DNA from: Lachnospiraceae bacterium
GTDB taxonomy: Bacteria > Bacillota > Clostridia > Lachnospirales > Lachnospiraceae
DNA: 64,000 nt
Direction of reading: 5' to 3'
Assembly (NCBI GenBank): GCA_910574195.1
Contig: CAJTBF010000007.1
Coordinates: 112,215 to 176,214 of the forward strand
In this document: positions 36,697 through 46,000 of the stretch, one piece after another
How the letters are laid out: every line of letters starts with the position of its first letter
How positions within the stretch are numbered: position 1 is the first letter of the stretch
Notes under the pieces: generated by a model
The model's input: the letters and a program-made list of their open reading frames with translations, nothing else
Database searches by the model: none
Told to the model about the DNA's origin: nothing
Position numbers and translations under genes: made by a program

Positions 36697-36906
36697 GTGC
36701 CGGATGATACAAAACAGGCACTGGAAGTTACGGTAAAGCGGACCGCAAAGAACAGTATGAGGACTTATGCGAAAGATATTAAACGGGAAACGCTGATGGA
36801 AAAAGCAATATTTATGTTAAAAAAAGGAAAAATAAATATTGATGAAGTTAGTGAGTATTTCCCCGAATTATTGGAGAGTGACATAAAAGAAATATTTTTG
36901 TCATAA
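36697..36906 (+). CDS. Small helical protein, likely fragment of a Rpn/PD-(D/E)XK-type protein
   Basis: A 69-residue product from GTG 36697 (GAGGTGA five bases upstream). Basic N-terminal half and a C-terminal EKAIFMLKKGKINIDEVSEY helix-turn-helix-like stretch resembling the tail of Rpn-family transposase-like nucleases, where a repeated helical motif ends the protein. That comparison is tentative. DNA here is much more AT-rich than the flanking genes, which suggests acquired or degenerating DNA. After its stop a further ribosome site and a 14-codon frame (ATG 36917, ending at 36961) precede a small hairpin. On the opposite strand from all neighbours. Confidence 0.45.
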   Translation: MPDDTKQALEVTVKRTAKNSMRTYAKDIKRETLMEKAIFMLKKGKINIDEVSEYFPELLESDIKEIFLS

Positions 36907-36990
36907 AGGAGAGAACATGAACATAGAAGACAAATTAAAACGTGTCATTCTCCATGCTTAGAGCATGGAAAACAACACAAATTCTACTAT

Positions 36991-37629
36991 TCACTCTGCT
37001 TCCTCTTCCTCCGGCATATATTTTTTGAAAATAAAATTAAACACCACCGCGCAAAGATATCCGAGCCCTGCGAATCCCACCGACAACATCACAGGGAGAA
37101 GCCGCCAGAACCATCCCGGTTTCCAGAGAATCACAAACAGTGGCAGCCCTTCGATCACCAGAATTGAAACAGTAAATGGGAGATATCCCATTGCCATCCA
37201 GAATGCATTCTTCACTGTTCTGACGATCCGGTTTTCAAACCGGCTCTGCACCGCAAACACATAAGACAATACGCTTAGATAAACCATACCAAAAAACAGG
37301 AACACCACCTTCAAAACAGTGCCTGCCGTTCCGCCTATGATATCGGAGAACAGAATATCATAATAACAGATCACTCCAATTCCCGCAAACAGAATCCACA
37401 GAATCGTGGACTGCCGGAAGTTCTCCCGGAACGCTTTCAGAAAACCACGTACAATGTACCCGGATTCCCGGCGTACCAATTTTAACAAAACAGAATACAA
37501 CGCCGTCACCGAAGCGCCGATTGTAACAACCGGAATGCAGCAAAGCAGAAAAAGAAGATTCAGCAGGAGCAAATCTCCCAATCTGCTGATGATACGATAA
37601 AACGTACTGTCCATGCTGAAAATATTCAT
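36991..37629 (-). CDS. DUF624 (YesL-family) membrane protein
   Basis: A 212-residue integral membrane protein with about five TM helices. The N-terminus FSMDSTFYRIISRLGDLLLLNLLFLLCCIPVVTIG and the motif GASVTALYSVLLKLVRRESG are hallmarks of DUF624/YesL, proteins of unknown function that usually sit with CUT1 sugar importers and YesMN regulators. That association makes it a likely accessory of the nearby sugar-uptake system. The C-terminus is short and acidic (MPEEEEAE). AGGCAGG before the start. Confidence 0.88.
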   Translation of the reverse strand: MNIFSMDSTFYRIISRLGDLLLLNLLFLLCCIPVVTIGASVTALYSVLLKLVRRESGYIVRGFLKAFRENFRQSTILWILFAGIGVICYYDILFSDIIGGTAGTVLKVVFLFFGMVYLSVLSYVFAVQSRFENRIVRTVKNAFWMAMGYLPFTVSILVIEGLPLFVILWKPGWFWRLLPVMLSVGFAGLGYLCAVVFNFIFKKYMPEEEEAE

Positions 37630-37740
37630 AAAATTCCTGCCTTTCTTTTGTTACTTTTTCCATATAGTTGCCTGCCGTCTGTTTTCACTACCGGTCGCTC
37701 ATTGCATTGCATAACAAGTGCGTAATTCTGTCCGCCGCTG

Positions 37741-39282
37741 CTACTGCCGTTTCACAAAATACTCCTCATACCATACCAGGAAGGTGTAAATTGTCCAGAC
37801 TTTTCTCCAGTTATCAGAATTCCCACCAATATATTCTTCAAAAATCGCATTGATTTCTTCCGGATGGAAAAACTGTTCTGCCGTTTTGCTATGAAATTTT
37901 TCCCGCACATCCCGATTATACCGCTCGTCTGCCATCCAGATTCGAATCGGTACAATGAAGCCCAGTTTCTTTCGAAACGCTACTTCCTCCGGCAGCACTT
38001 TCGCCGCCGCAGTACGAAACGCTACTTTATTCTGTTCTTCGTTCACTTTATAACGGGAAGGCATTCTTGATGCAATATCAAAAATCCGCCGGTCCGTAAG
38101 CGGCATCCGAATTTCCAGACCGGCCGCTGTACTCATCTTGTCCACATTCAGATAAATATCCCCTTCCAGCCAGATCTGAATATCCACATCGGACATTTTA
38201 GACAATGGATCCAGCCCTTCCGTCTCCTCATATATCTCTTTGACAAGCCCAATCGGAAGCACTTCCTCCCGGTAATGCTTCAAAATCCGCTTTTTCTCAT
38301 CTTCCTTCATAATGTTGGTATTTCCCACATAGAAGGTTTTTAAATTCTCCCCGTAACGCTCTGCATTGCGGTACATATTATACCCGCCAAAGAATTCATC
38401 CGCCCCCTCTCCGGAATAGCATAACTTCGTATGCTCCGCCGTATCTCTGCACGCAATAGCAAATACGATGGCGGAAGCATCCCCCAGTGGCTGTTCCATA
38501 TGGTACATCACATAAGGAACAATCGCAAAGTATTCCTCCGGCGTCACCAGTGTGCGCATACATCTGCGATTCAAAATCTTTGCCGTCTTCGCCGCCAGCG
38601 CAGATTCGTCAAACCGCTCTTCCTCATAACCACAGGTATCCACTGTCTGTACATCAGACATGGCCAGTACATAGGAAGAATCCACCCCACCGGACAGGAA
38701 AGACTCTGCCGTCTCTCCTTCGGACTTTACCTCCGGCATCACCTGTGCAAGGGTCGTATGAATCTCATCCGCCCAATCTTCCAGAGATTTACTTTCATCC
38801 GGATGAAACTGCGGCGTCCAGTAACGCTCAATCTGCAGTTTTCCATTCTTCCAGAGCAGATACCTGCCCGGCAAAAGTTTTTTTACCCCTTTGAAAAAGG
38901 TATTTTCTCCGGCCACGTAGGTCAAGCTTAAATACAGCTGCAGCATCTCTTCATTCAATTCTTTGACAAATCCCGGCTGCTCCATAATATGGCGGATCAT
39001 GGTGCCGTAGAGAAGCTTTCCGTCCGCCGTCTCATAGTAATAAAACGGCTTGGTGCCAAAAGGATCCCGCAGACAGAAGAGAGCCTCTTCTTCGTCGTCC
39101 CAAAGTGCAAAGGCAAACATCCCGTGCAGATGATCTGCCATACCGTATCCCCAGGCCGCATACGCCTTACTCAGAATTGCCTCCTCCCGCGCTTCTCTGG
39201 AAAGAGAAGTATCAATTCCCAATTCCCCGCAAAGAGACTCCCAGTTGCGGATATGTCCTCTGTATTCTTTTACTGTTATCAT
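37741..39282 (-). CDS. Asparagine synthetase-like protein lacking the glutaminase cysteine
   Basis: A 513-residue AsnB relative. The C-terminal synthetase domain is complete: PP-loop SFLSGGVDSSYVLA, CYSGEGADEFFGGY, and LTDRRIFDIASRMP, so it should adenylate aspartate. The N-terminal Ntn glutaminase domain is cut short. The protein begins MITVKEYRGHIRN instead of MCGI, so the catalytic Cys is absent; the preserved part starts near HGMFAFALWDDEEEALFCL. The start is well supported (CAGGAGAGG plus a consensus promoter), so this is not a misplaced start. It probably uses free ammonia or another amine, or makes something other than asparagine. Confidence 0.85.
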   Translation of the reverse strand: MITVKEYRGHIRNWESLCGELGIDTSLSREAREEAILSKAYAAWGYGMADHLHGMFAFALWDDEEEALFCLRDPFGTKPFYYYETADGKLLYGTMIRHIMEQPGFVKELNEEMLQLYLSLTYVAGENTFFKGVKKLLPGRYLLWKNGKLQIERYWTPQFHPDESKSLEDWADEIHTTLAQVMPEVKSEGETAESFLSGGVDSSYVLAMSDVQTVDTCGYEEERFDESALAAKTAKILNRRCMRTLVTPEEYFAIVPYVMYHMEQPLGDASAIVFAIACRDTAEHTKLCYSGEGADEFFGGYNMYRNAERYGENLKTFYVGNTNIMKEDEKKRILKHYREEVLPIGLVKEIYEETEGLDPLSKMSDVDIQIWLEGDIYLNVDKMSTAAGLEIRMPLTDRRIFDIASRMPSRYKVNEEQNKVAFRTAAAKVLPEEVAFRKKLGFIVPIRIWMADERYNRDVREKFHSKTAEQFFHPEEINAIFEEYIGGNSDNWRKVWTIYTFLVWYEEYFVKRQ

Positions 39283-39339
39283 CGTCGTACCTCTCCTGTC
39301 TATGACATTCTTATCCTGTTCGATTTTATATGTTCTGTC

Positions 39340-39373
39340 ATTCTATTATAGTTATAATAGAATGGCATGTCAA
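39340..39373 (-). promoter_or_regulatory. Consensus promoter with overlapping operator-like palindrome
   Basis: Minus strand TTGACA (complement of 39368-39373), exactly 17 bp, TATAAT (complement of 39345-39350). A perfect 24-bp palindrome, ATTCTATTATA-GT-TATAATAGAAT (39340-39363), covers the -10 and most of the spacer, the place where a repressor would bind. Drives the asnB-like gene about 60 bp away. Confidence 0.75.
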
Positions 39374-39404
39374 TTTTAAAAAATCATAGAGAACATCGTA
39401 ACGT

Positions 39405-39439
39405 CCAGGACTTTGCACTTGCTGCAAAGTCCGTAAGAA
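39405..39439 (+). repeat. 35-bp repeat, inverted partner of 42978-43012
   Basis: The reverse complement of 42978-43012 matches at 33 of 35 positions (starts CCAGGACTTTGCACTT). It is itself a hairpin (GGACTTTGCA / TGCAAAGTCC). The pair brackets the GtrA and GH3 genes. Confidence 0.75.
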
Positions 39440-39498
39440 CGAATAACCGCTGACAGTCTTCTCTCATAGTCTGAAATTACAATGCCATTACTACAATT

Positions 39499-39550
39499 TA
39501 AAAATCCCTCCCCGGCAAACTCTTTTTCCTTCTGCCTGGAAGGGACTTTT
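39499..39550 (-). terminator. Terminator of the GH3-GtrA unit
   Basis: Minus strand AGTCCCTTCC-GGCA...TGCC-GGGAGGGA followed by TTTTTAAATT, just downstream of the GtrA stop. Confidence 0.75.
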
Positions 39551-39595
39551 TATTTACACAAAATTAGCATCATATCATTTCAGCCGTATGAAAAT

Positions 39596-40171
39596 TTACT
39601 TTGTTTGTTCCGGCTGTGCGTCCGCAAATATGATCTTATTCACCACGAAAAATACTACCATGGATACGCCGCCGTTGAGAACCGTAGTTCCGATATTATA
39701 GATAAAATCAGGAACCAACTGGCTGGCCACCGCAACCCACACACAGTTGATAGAATTGACGATGATCGTAATGACTACCCATGCCGCAAAATAACCGGCG
39801 ATCTGTGGGCCAATTTTCCCATGACTTCGGAAAGTAAAATTTCTCTGCAGCGGAAAATTCACACATTCCCCCAGAAAACTGGAAATCAGATAAGCCAGAA
39901 GATAGGCCATTCCCCCCTGCTCCACACTATATCCGATGGCATTCCATACAAAGTCAATGCCAAACAGGCTCACGTTTGCAGACGGCCACCCCCATCCTAT
40001 ATTGGCATAGCCCGAAAACATTGCCGGCAAAAACTGAAGCATAATATATTTTAAAAAAGTAACTACATAGCTGAAAATAATGAACAGGCCGCCCTCCCGC
40101 ATCCATTTTGCCGCGGAAGGATGCTTCTCTGAAAAGCCTTCCCACCATTTTATCACAGGATTATTACTCAT
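39596..40171 (-). CDS. GtrA-family membrane protein
   Basis: A 191-residue protein with four predicted TM helices (first about 27-45 IFSYVVTFLKYIMLQFLP, last about 162-183 GGVSMVVFFVVNKIIF). The GtrA signature NFPLQRNFTFRSHG (N-x-x-x-R-x-x-x-F) lies on the central loop. GtrA proteins are thought to flip polyprenyl-linked sugars for cell-surface glycosylation. It has a slightly extended N-terminus relative to the family. Downstream of a GH3 gene on the same strand and followed by a terminator, so probably the last gene of that unit. Confidence 0.87.
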   Translation of the reverse strand: MSNNPVIKWWEGFSEKHPSAAKWMREGGLFIIFSYVVTFLKYIMLQFLPAMFSGYANIGWGWPSANVSLFGIDFVWNAIGYSVEQGGMAYLLAYLISSFLGECVNFPLQRNFTFRSHGKIGPQIAGYFAAWVVITIIVNSINCVWVAVASQLVPDFIYNIGTTVLNGGVSMVVFFVVNKIIFADAQPEQTK

Positions 40172-40272
40172 GTCCTATTCATTCCTTTCTTTTCATTTGA
40201 GACCATATATCTCTGAAAATTTCAAATCAACCAGTCCACCTAAGTACCGGCACATTCGCTCTCCGGATTTTA

Positions 40273-40299
40273 TACCTAATTGGACATTAGTAGTCCAAT
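40273..40299. other. Hairpin in the GH3-GtrA gap
   Basis: Perfect arms CTAATTGGAC / GTCCAATTAG around a 7-base loop. Its right arm runs into TCCAATTAGTATACC, a 15-mer also found at 48521-48535. Confidence 0.6.
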
Positions 40300-40302
40300 T
40301 AG

Positions 40303-40329
40303 TATACCTTATCGGACAGCGGTAGCTGT
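40303..40329 (+). repeat. 27-bp repeat, inverted partner of 36429-36455
   Basis: See partner: 25 of 27 positions match in inverted orientation. Confidence 0.7.
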
Positions 40330-40374
40330 CCTCCCATGCGAAGCATTTCGGATACGGGATCCCCGGAGAGGATA

Positions 40375-42792
40375 TTATTTCATCCCGTTCGCCTTTTTCT
40401 TTACCTTCCTCTGCCGGAAGAATCCGGAGATAATCTGTCCCATCCCCTGAAAGAAATGCCCGTTTACCACCCTGACCATTCCTTCTACCATGTACTGACT
40501 GCACATGCCGCCGGCCATTTTCCCGATTCCCCGAAACGGCATATTATAGATAAACATAATATTCAGATCCGGCTTTCCTTTCGCCATACTTTTTTCCAGC
40601 ATACCGGTCAACACCTTATAAATCAGCCGTCCGATCCAACTCTTTGCATAGTAGAGCTGACAGATTGCATCATTGACATCCAGTTCTCCTCTCCAGTGTC
40701 CGTCCGGAATTGCATGCCCAAGCAACGTCTTGAATTCTGCATCGGAAATATTACAGATCTCCCCGGACATATAGGACGGAATCCGGGAAGTATCCACCGG
40801 AAATTCTGTCGTCGTCCCTGCTATGGAGATGGTTCCCTGCAGCCGAATATCCGCACAGCTTGCACCGATCAGGATTTCGTAATTCCCGCCTTCAACCTCA
40901 AACCGGCCTGTTTTTTCATTGAAATAGCGGAATGCTTTGTCATCCAGCGGGATCACCACTTTCCGGGATTCCCTTGCTTTTAAAAATACTTTCTGGAATC
41001 CTTTCAGTTCCTTTGCAGGACGGTAAACGCCGTTACACTTCGCACTGACATAAAGCTGCGCCACCTCTGCGCCGTCCATCTTTCCGGTATTTGTCAGGGT
41101 AAAGGACGCCTGTTTTTCCGTCACCTGCAGATCCTTGTAGACAAACGTTGTATAAGACAATCCATATCCAAACGGAAAACGCACTTGTTTTCCCACTGTT
41201 TCAAAATAACGATATCCTACATACAACCCCTCCCGGTATTCCGCGTTTCGCTCTTTTGACGGAAAATACGGTGCGGACGGTTCCTCCTCATATTTCAACG
41301 GATAGGTTTCATTCAACTTTCCGGAAGGATTCACCTCTCCTGTGATTGTACGCAGCATCGCAGCAGCCCCTGCCTGCCCGCTCAGATATCCGTGAATGAC
41401 CGCTTCACACTGATTGATCCAGGGCATTTCAATGGCTGAACCGCCGGAAAGCACCGCCACCACATGTGGATTCACTTCCGAGAGCATCTGCAGAAGCTGT
41501 ATCTGACTTTCAGGTAATTTCATATTAGGACGATCCAGACCTTCTGATTCCGAAATCTCATCCAGTCCAATATACAGTAAAACCACATCTGCTTTTCCTG
41601 CCAGTGCTACGGCCTCTTTTTCCAGCGCCGGATCCGCCGGCCCCGTCCGATGATATCCTGCCGCAAAACCGACCGTCTGCAGTGGAAAATCTTTGATCAC
41701 ATCCAGCGTGGAATCCAGTTTTGTCGGGTTGACCACAGAGGAACCTGCCCCCTGATACCGCGGAGTCTTCGCAAAGTCTCCGATGACCGCAACTTTACAG
41801 TTCTTTGCCAGCGGCAGAATCTGATTCTCATTTTTCAGCAGCACGATACTCTGTTCCGCCGCCTTCTGTGCCATTTTATGGTGTGCCTCAATGTCAAATC
41901 CTTTGCCCTTTACCCGATCCACGGCTTTTCTTGCCGGCATCGTGGCCTGCAAAAGTTCCTCCACACGACGGTCAACCATAGCTTCGCTGATTTTCCCGGA
42001 TTTTACCGCCCGGATCAATTCCTCATCGGAATCGCCTCCTGTCGTCGGCATTTCCAGATGAGAACCGGCCGCCACGCCCGCCACATGATCATTGGAAGCG
42101 CCCCAATCGGAGACCACGAATCCGTCGAATCCCCACTCGTCCCGCAGTATTTCCTGAAGAAGATGCCCGTTTTCGTTGGCATACGTCCCGTTGATCCGGT
42201 TATAGGAAGACATGATGGACTTGGGAGCCGCTTCTTTCACCGCGATCTCGAAGCCGGTCAGATAAATCTCCCGCAGTGTCCGTTCATCCATCACCGAATC
42301 ACTTGCCATACGGCGCAGTTCCTGGGAATTAGCCGCAAAATGCTTGGGACATGCCCCCACTCCCTGGGACTGAATTCCCCGGATATAACCAGCCGCCATC
42401 TTCCCGGCCAGATAAGGGTCCTCACTGAAATACTCGAAATTCCGGCCGCAAAGGGGACTTCTCTTAATATTCATTCCCGGCCCCAGCAGCACACAGACAT
42501 CCTGCGCTCCGGCTTCCACGCCCAGATAGGTCCCGATCTCTTCCCCCAGCTTGGGATCCCAGCTATTGGCCACTGTTGCAGCTGTTGGATAACAGGTCGC
42601 CGGAATACTTCCATTGAGTCCAAGCTGGTCGCTTGCGCCCTCCTGCTTTCGAATTCCGTGAGGGCCGTCAGAAAGCGTCACGGAGGGGAGCCCTAACCGC
42701 TCCACCGAACGGGTCTGCCAGAAATCTTTCCCGGAGAGCAGATAACATTTTTCTTCCAACGTCATATCTTGCACAATCTTTTTGATATCCAA
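40375..42792 (-). CDS. Glycoside hydrolase family 3 (beta-glucosidase type)
   Basis: An 805-residue cytoplasmic GH3 enzyme. Order: GH3 TIM-barrel domain (about 1-300) with GPGMNIKRSPLCGRNFEYFS, KHFAANSQE and nucleophile Asp in GFVVSDWGAS; alpha/beta domain (about 320-550) with ISESEGLDRP; fibronectin-III-like domain after FPFGYGLSYTTF (about 570-660). A tail of about 130 residues, not part of the catalytic core, follows and contains amphipathic or hydrophobic helices and a basic end (FFRQRKVKKKANG). TTG 42792 is preferred (AAGGTG six bases before), giving the common family start DIKKIVQDMTLEEK; no in-frame ATG exists nearby. Confidence 0.9.
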   Translation of the reverse strand: MDIKKIVQDMTLEEKCYLLSGKDFWQTRSVERLGLPSVTLSDGPHGIRKQEGASDQLGLNGSIPATCYPTAATVANSWDPKLGEEIGTYLGVEAGAQDVCVLLGPGMNIKRSPLCGRNFEYFSEDPYLAGKMAAGYIRGIQSQGVGACPKHFAANSQELRRMASDSVMDERTLREIYLTGFEIAVKEAAPKSIMSSYNRINGTYANENGHLLQEILRDEWGFDGFVVSDWGASNDHVAGVAAGSHLEMPTTGGDSDEELIRAVKSGKISEAMVDRRVEELLQATMPARKAVDRVKGKGFDIEAHHKMAQKAAEQSIVLLKNENQILPLAKNCKVAVIGDFAKTPRYQGAGSSVVNPTKLDSTLDVIKDFPLQTVGFAAGYHRTGPADPALEKEAVALAGKADVVLLYIGLDEISESEGLDRPNMKLPESQIQLLQMLSEVNPHVVAVLSGGSAIEMPWINQCEAVIHGYLSGQAGAAAMLRTITGEVNPSGKLNETYPLKYEEEPSAPYFPSKERNAEYREGLYVGYRYFETVGKQVRFPFGYGLSYTTFVYKDLQVTEKQASFTLTNTGKMDGAEVAQLYVSAKCNGVYRPAKELKGFQKVFLKARESRKVVIPLDDKAFRYFNEKTGRFEVEGGNYEILIGASCADIRLQGTISIAGTTTEFPVDTSRIPSYMSGEICNISDAEFKTLLGHAIPDGHWRGELDVNDAICQLYYAKSWIGRLIYKVLTGMLEKSMAKGKPDLNIMFIYNMPFRGIGKMAGGMCSQYMVEGMVRVVNGHFFQGMGQIISGFFRQRKVKKKANGMK

Positions 42793-43064
42793 ATCATTCA
42801 CCTTCTTCTTCGATATTCCTTTCCATACCCGAAACACGCTTCTACGATCCGAAGCCGCACGGCCGTGAGTCCTTATACTTCGTAACTATTCACCCTATGG
42901 CCTCATAGTTACGGAATCCGGCCTGTTGAAGTTTGCCTTACGGCAAAGAGGCCGGATTCTATTCCAACTGTGATGCATTCTTACGGGCTTTGCAGTAAGT
43001 GCAAAGTCCTGGGCTAAACTGTTACTATACTTCGTCCGAAATCAAAGTTTTTCTTTACAAAATC
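42793..43064. other. Palindrome-rich gap between the two GH3 genes
   Basis: Contains a long hairpin (GAATCCGGCCT...AGGCCGGATTC, about 42914-42959, with an inner TTTGCC/GGCAAA stem) and the 42978-43012 arm of the 35-bp inverted pair. No gene. Confidence 0.55.
42978..43012 (-). repeat. 35-bp repeat, inverted partner of 39405-39439
   Basis: 33 of 35 positions match the partner in inverted orientation. Confidence 0.75.
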
Positions 43065-46000
43065 CTAGCTTTCAACCGTAACCGCCGCTTTTTTCTTTTT
43101 CCGGTAACGTAAGATCACAATTCCCTCTGCCGCCAGAACAAGCAGCGCCACAATCACATCTGCGGTAAGGAAGATCTTCGTCATATTTGTCATCACACCG
43201 GCCGGATCTTTGTCTCCCGCATAATATCCGCTGTTTCCTACGGTATATAAGATATTTTTACAAGCCTGACGCATTGCCTGTACTGCCGTCGCACTCTGAT
43301 CGTCCAGAATATTGGACTCCGCGCTTCCGAATCCCAGCATCAGATCGTTCCCGTTACGAATACTGTGATCAGTAATCATATATCCATAAGAACCGTCGTA
43401 ATCTGTCTCCACCATGCCTACAAAGCCCCATTCTCCACGGAGAACATTGTTCAATAAGTTGTTGTTTGCACAGCTTGGCACCGTACCGATCCAGTTGAAA
43501 GAAGACATCACCGCACGGGAAGTCCCCTCAAATTCCTTCGTCGCAATCTCAAATGGTTTCAGATAGATTTCCCGGATTGCCTGTTCCGAAGAATAAGTCA
43601 GCAGCATAGACGTCCGGTTGATCTCCTGATCATTCAATGCGAAATGTTTGATATATGCATATACGCCATGTTCCGCCGCGCCGTTCACCTGATTTGCCGC
43701 GATACGTCCTGCCAGCACGCCGTCTTCCGAATAATATTCAAAATTCCGTCCTGCGAATGCGGACCGATGGGTATTCATCGCAGGACCATACCATCCATAG
43801 TTATTGGCCTCTTTGTATTCCTGTCCCATACATTGTCCCAACTCATAGGCAAGACTTTGATTCCAGGTCTGTGCCATCAGAACTTCCGACGGATAAGCCG
43901 TTCCATATGCTCCGGTCACAAAATTACTCAGACCTGCCGGGCCATCACAATCCGAAGTAGCAATTTTACCCACAGATTTTACTTCCGTTGTCTGCCATCC
44001 ACCAATATTGATCAGTTTCACCATATCCTCAAAACTCAACTGATCCAGCAGTTCCTCCCATTTCGGATCGTCATAATCCAGCCCTGTCAGTTCATAGAGC
44101 GTCAGACCGTTCTTCGCATCCATTGTCGGCATTTCATCCGCTTCGTCATTATATTGCGTTCCGTCATAAGTACCTACCGCACTCTCGATCACTTTTTCCC
44201 GCACCTCATCGGACATCGCATATTGTTCCTCGGAAGGCGCCGCGCAGGCTTCCTCATAATTGGCGAACGCATTCTCCCTCGAAAGCTGTACAAAATCACC
44301 TCTGGCATAATCTTCAAATTGATTTACCGCCGTTTCCTGATCGCTTTCCCGTCCGTCCTGACTGTAATCCACATCTTTCTCTACCGTAAACGTCGCCTCG
44401 TCTACGACCGTATGAGAATCCGCGCGGACAGAAATTGTATACTCTCCGGCTTCCAGGATATAACCGCCGCCCTGTACCTTGATCTCTTCCGAATCATAGG
44501 ACGCCATATCCTCTTTCGCAATTTCAAAAGAGATCGTCGCAGAAGCGCCCGGCTCTATCTCTTCCGTTTTTTCAAATTGAATCAGATTGACAGAAGCTTT
44601 CTCAATCCCGCCGTTTTCATAGGGCGGTGTGAAATAAATCTCCACCACGTCTCTGCCTGCCACATCTCCGGTATTGGTCACTTCCACGTCGAACGCAACG
44701 GTATCCCCGTTATCCTGGAAATTTTTGATCTCTTTTTCAAATGTAGTATAACTCAACCCATAACCAAACGGATACTGTACTTTCTCCTCATAATCGATCT
44801 TGCCTTCCTCGGCCGCCGTTTCATAAAATTTGTATCCTACGTAAATGCCCTCCACATAATTCACAAAGGAAAGATTTCCCATAGAGGAAGCATCCGCAGC
44901 CACGCCCTGCTCGTTGAGATCCTGTACATTATTGTACGAATGATTTCCAATATTGTTGTAATAAGGAGTATCCTTCAAATCTCTGACATAAGTATCCACT
45001 GTCTTTCCCGACGGATTGACGGAACCATTGATGATTTCGCCCAGCGCTGCAAAGCCGGACGCCCCCGTACCAGGCGCCAGAATCACTGCGCCGATCTGCT
45101 CATATTCCTCTACCCAGCCTAACTCCATCGCATTATTCGCATTGATCACTACGATCACATTATCAAACTCAGAACATACCTTTTCCACCAGGTCTTCCTC
45201 TGTCCGGGATAATTCCAGATAGGATTCTCCCTCTTCAAAATCATCATAGGAACCGTTATTGGTATAAGAACTTCTTGTAAAATCAAAATTGTCCGGTGCG
45301 CTGGAAACCACGTCAGCCAGATCATATGTACCGTGAATCACCGCATGCATATCCGTAGGCAAATCGGCATTTTCCCCGCCGGAACGTCCGATGACAATCA
45401 CCGCCGTATCAGAAAAGTCCTTCGCCTCACTCATGACCGCATCCGTATACGCATCTACGGTTGGTTCCGGAAGTGTCCAGTCCTGTCCTTGCATACTGAT
45501 CTCCGGACGGTCCGCACGATATTCCACATACAGATCTGTCAACGTCTGGTTGGTCTCATATCCCGCATCCTGTAAGGACTGCAGGATTCCCACAGCCGAA
45601 GAAGAATCCGAAGAACCGGAACCGGTCCCTCCCAGAATCGGATTGGTGGAATCCCATCCGAATACATTCAGTTTCTTCACATCCGACGCCAACGGAAGAA
45701 GTTCCTCATTCTTCGCAAGAATCAGCCCTTCCTCTCCCAGCTTCTTCACCATTTCTCGGCTCTGCGCCACAGTTTCCTCCGACAGATTCACCTTGGACGC
45801 ATTCAGAAAACCGGATACATTACTATACATCGGACCATAACAGATCATATTCACCATGACTGTCACAATCGCCACAAACGCAAGCACTGCCTGCCAGCGG
45901 ACAACATGCCGGAATCCTTTCTTTGCTTTTTGGGCCAGCACCAATGCGGCAATCAACACAACCAGCAATACAAGAGTAAAATACACATAACCACTAAGCT

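Larger units (their letters stand above)
39283..39595. other. Regulatory gap upstream of the asnB-like gene
   Basis: Contains the asnB-like promoter with a 24-bp palindrome (39340-39373), one arm of a 35-bp inverted pair (39405-39439) and the terminator of the GtrA/GH3 unit (39499-39550). No gene is seen. Confidence 0.6.

Noticed and set aside
43644..45122. 492-codon plus-strand frame opposite the permuted GH3 gene
   Set aside because: Antisense shadow; composition is Arg/His/Ile-rich as expected for the complement.
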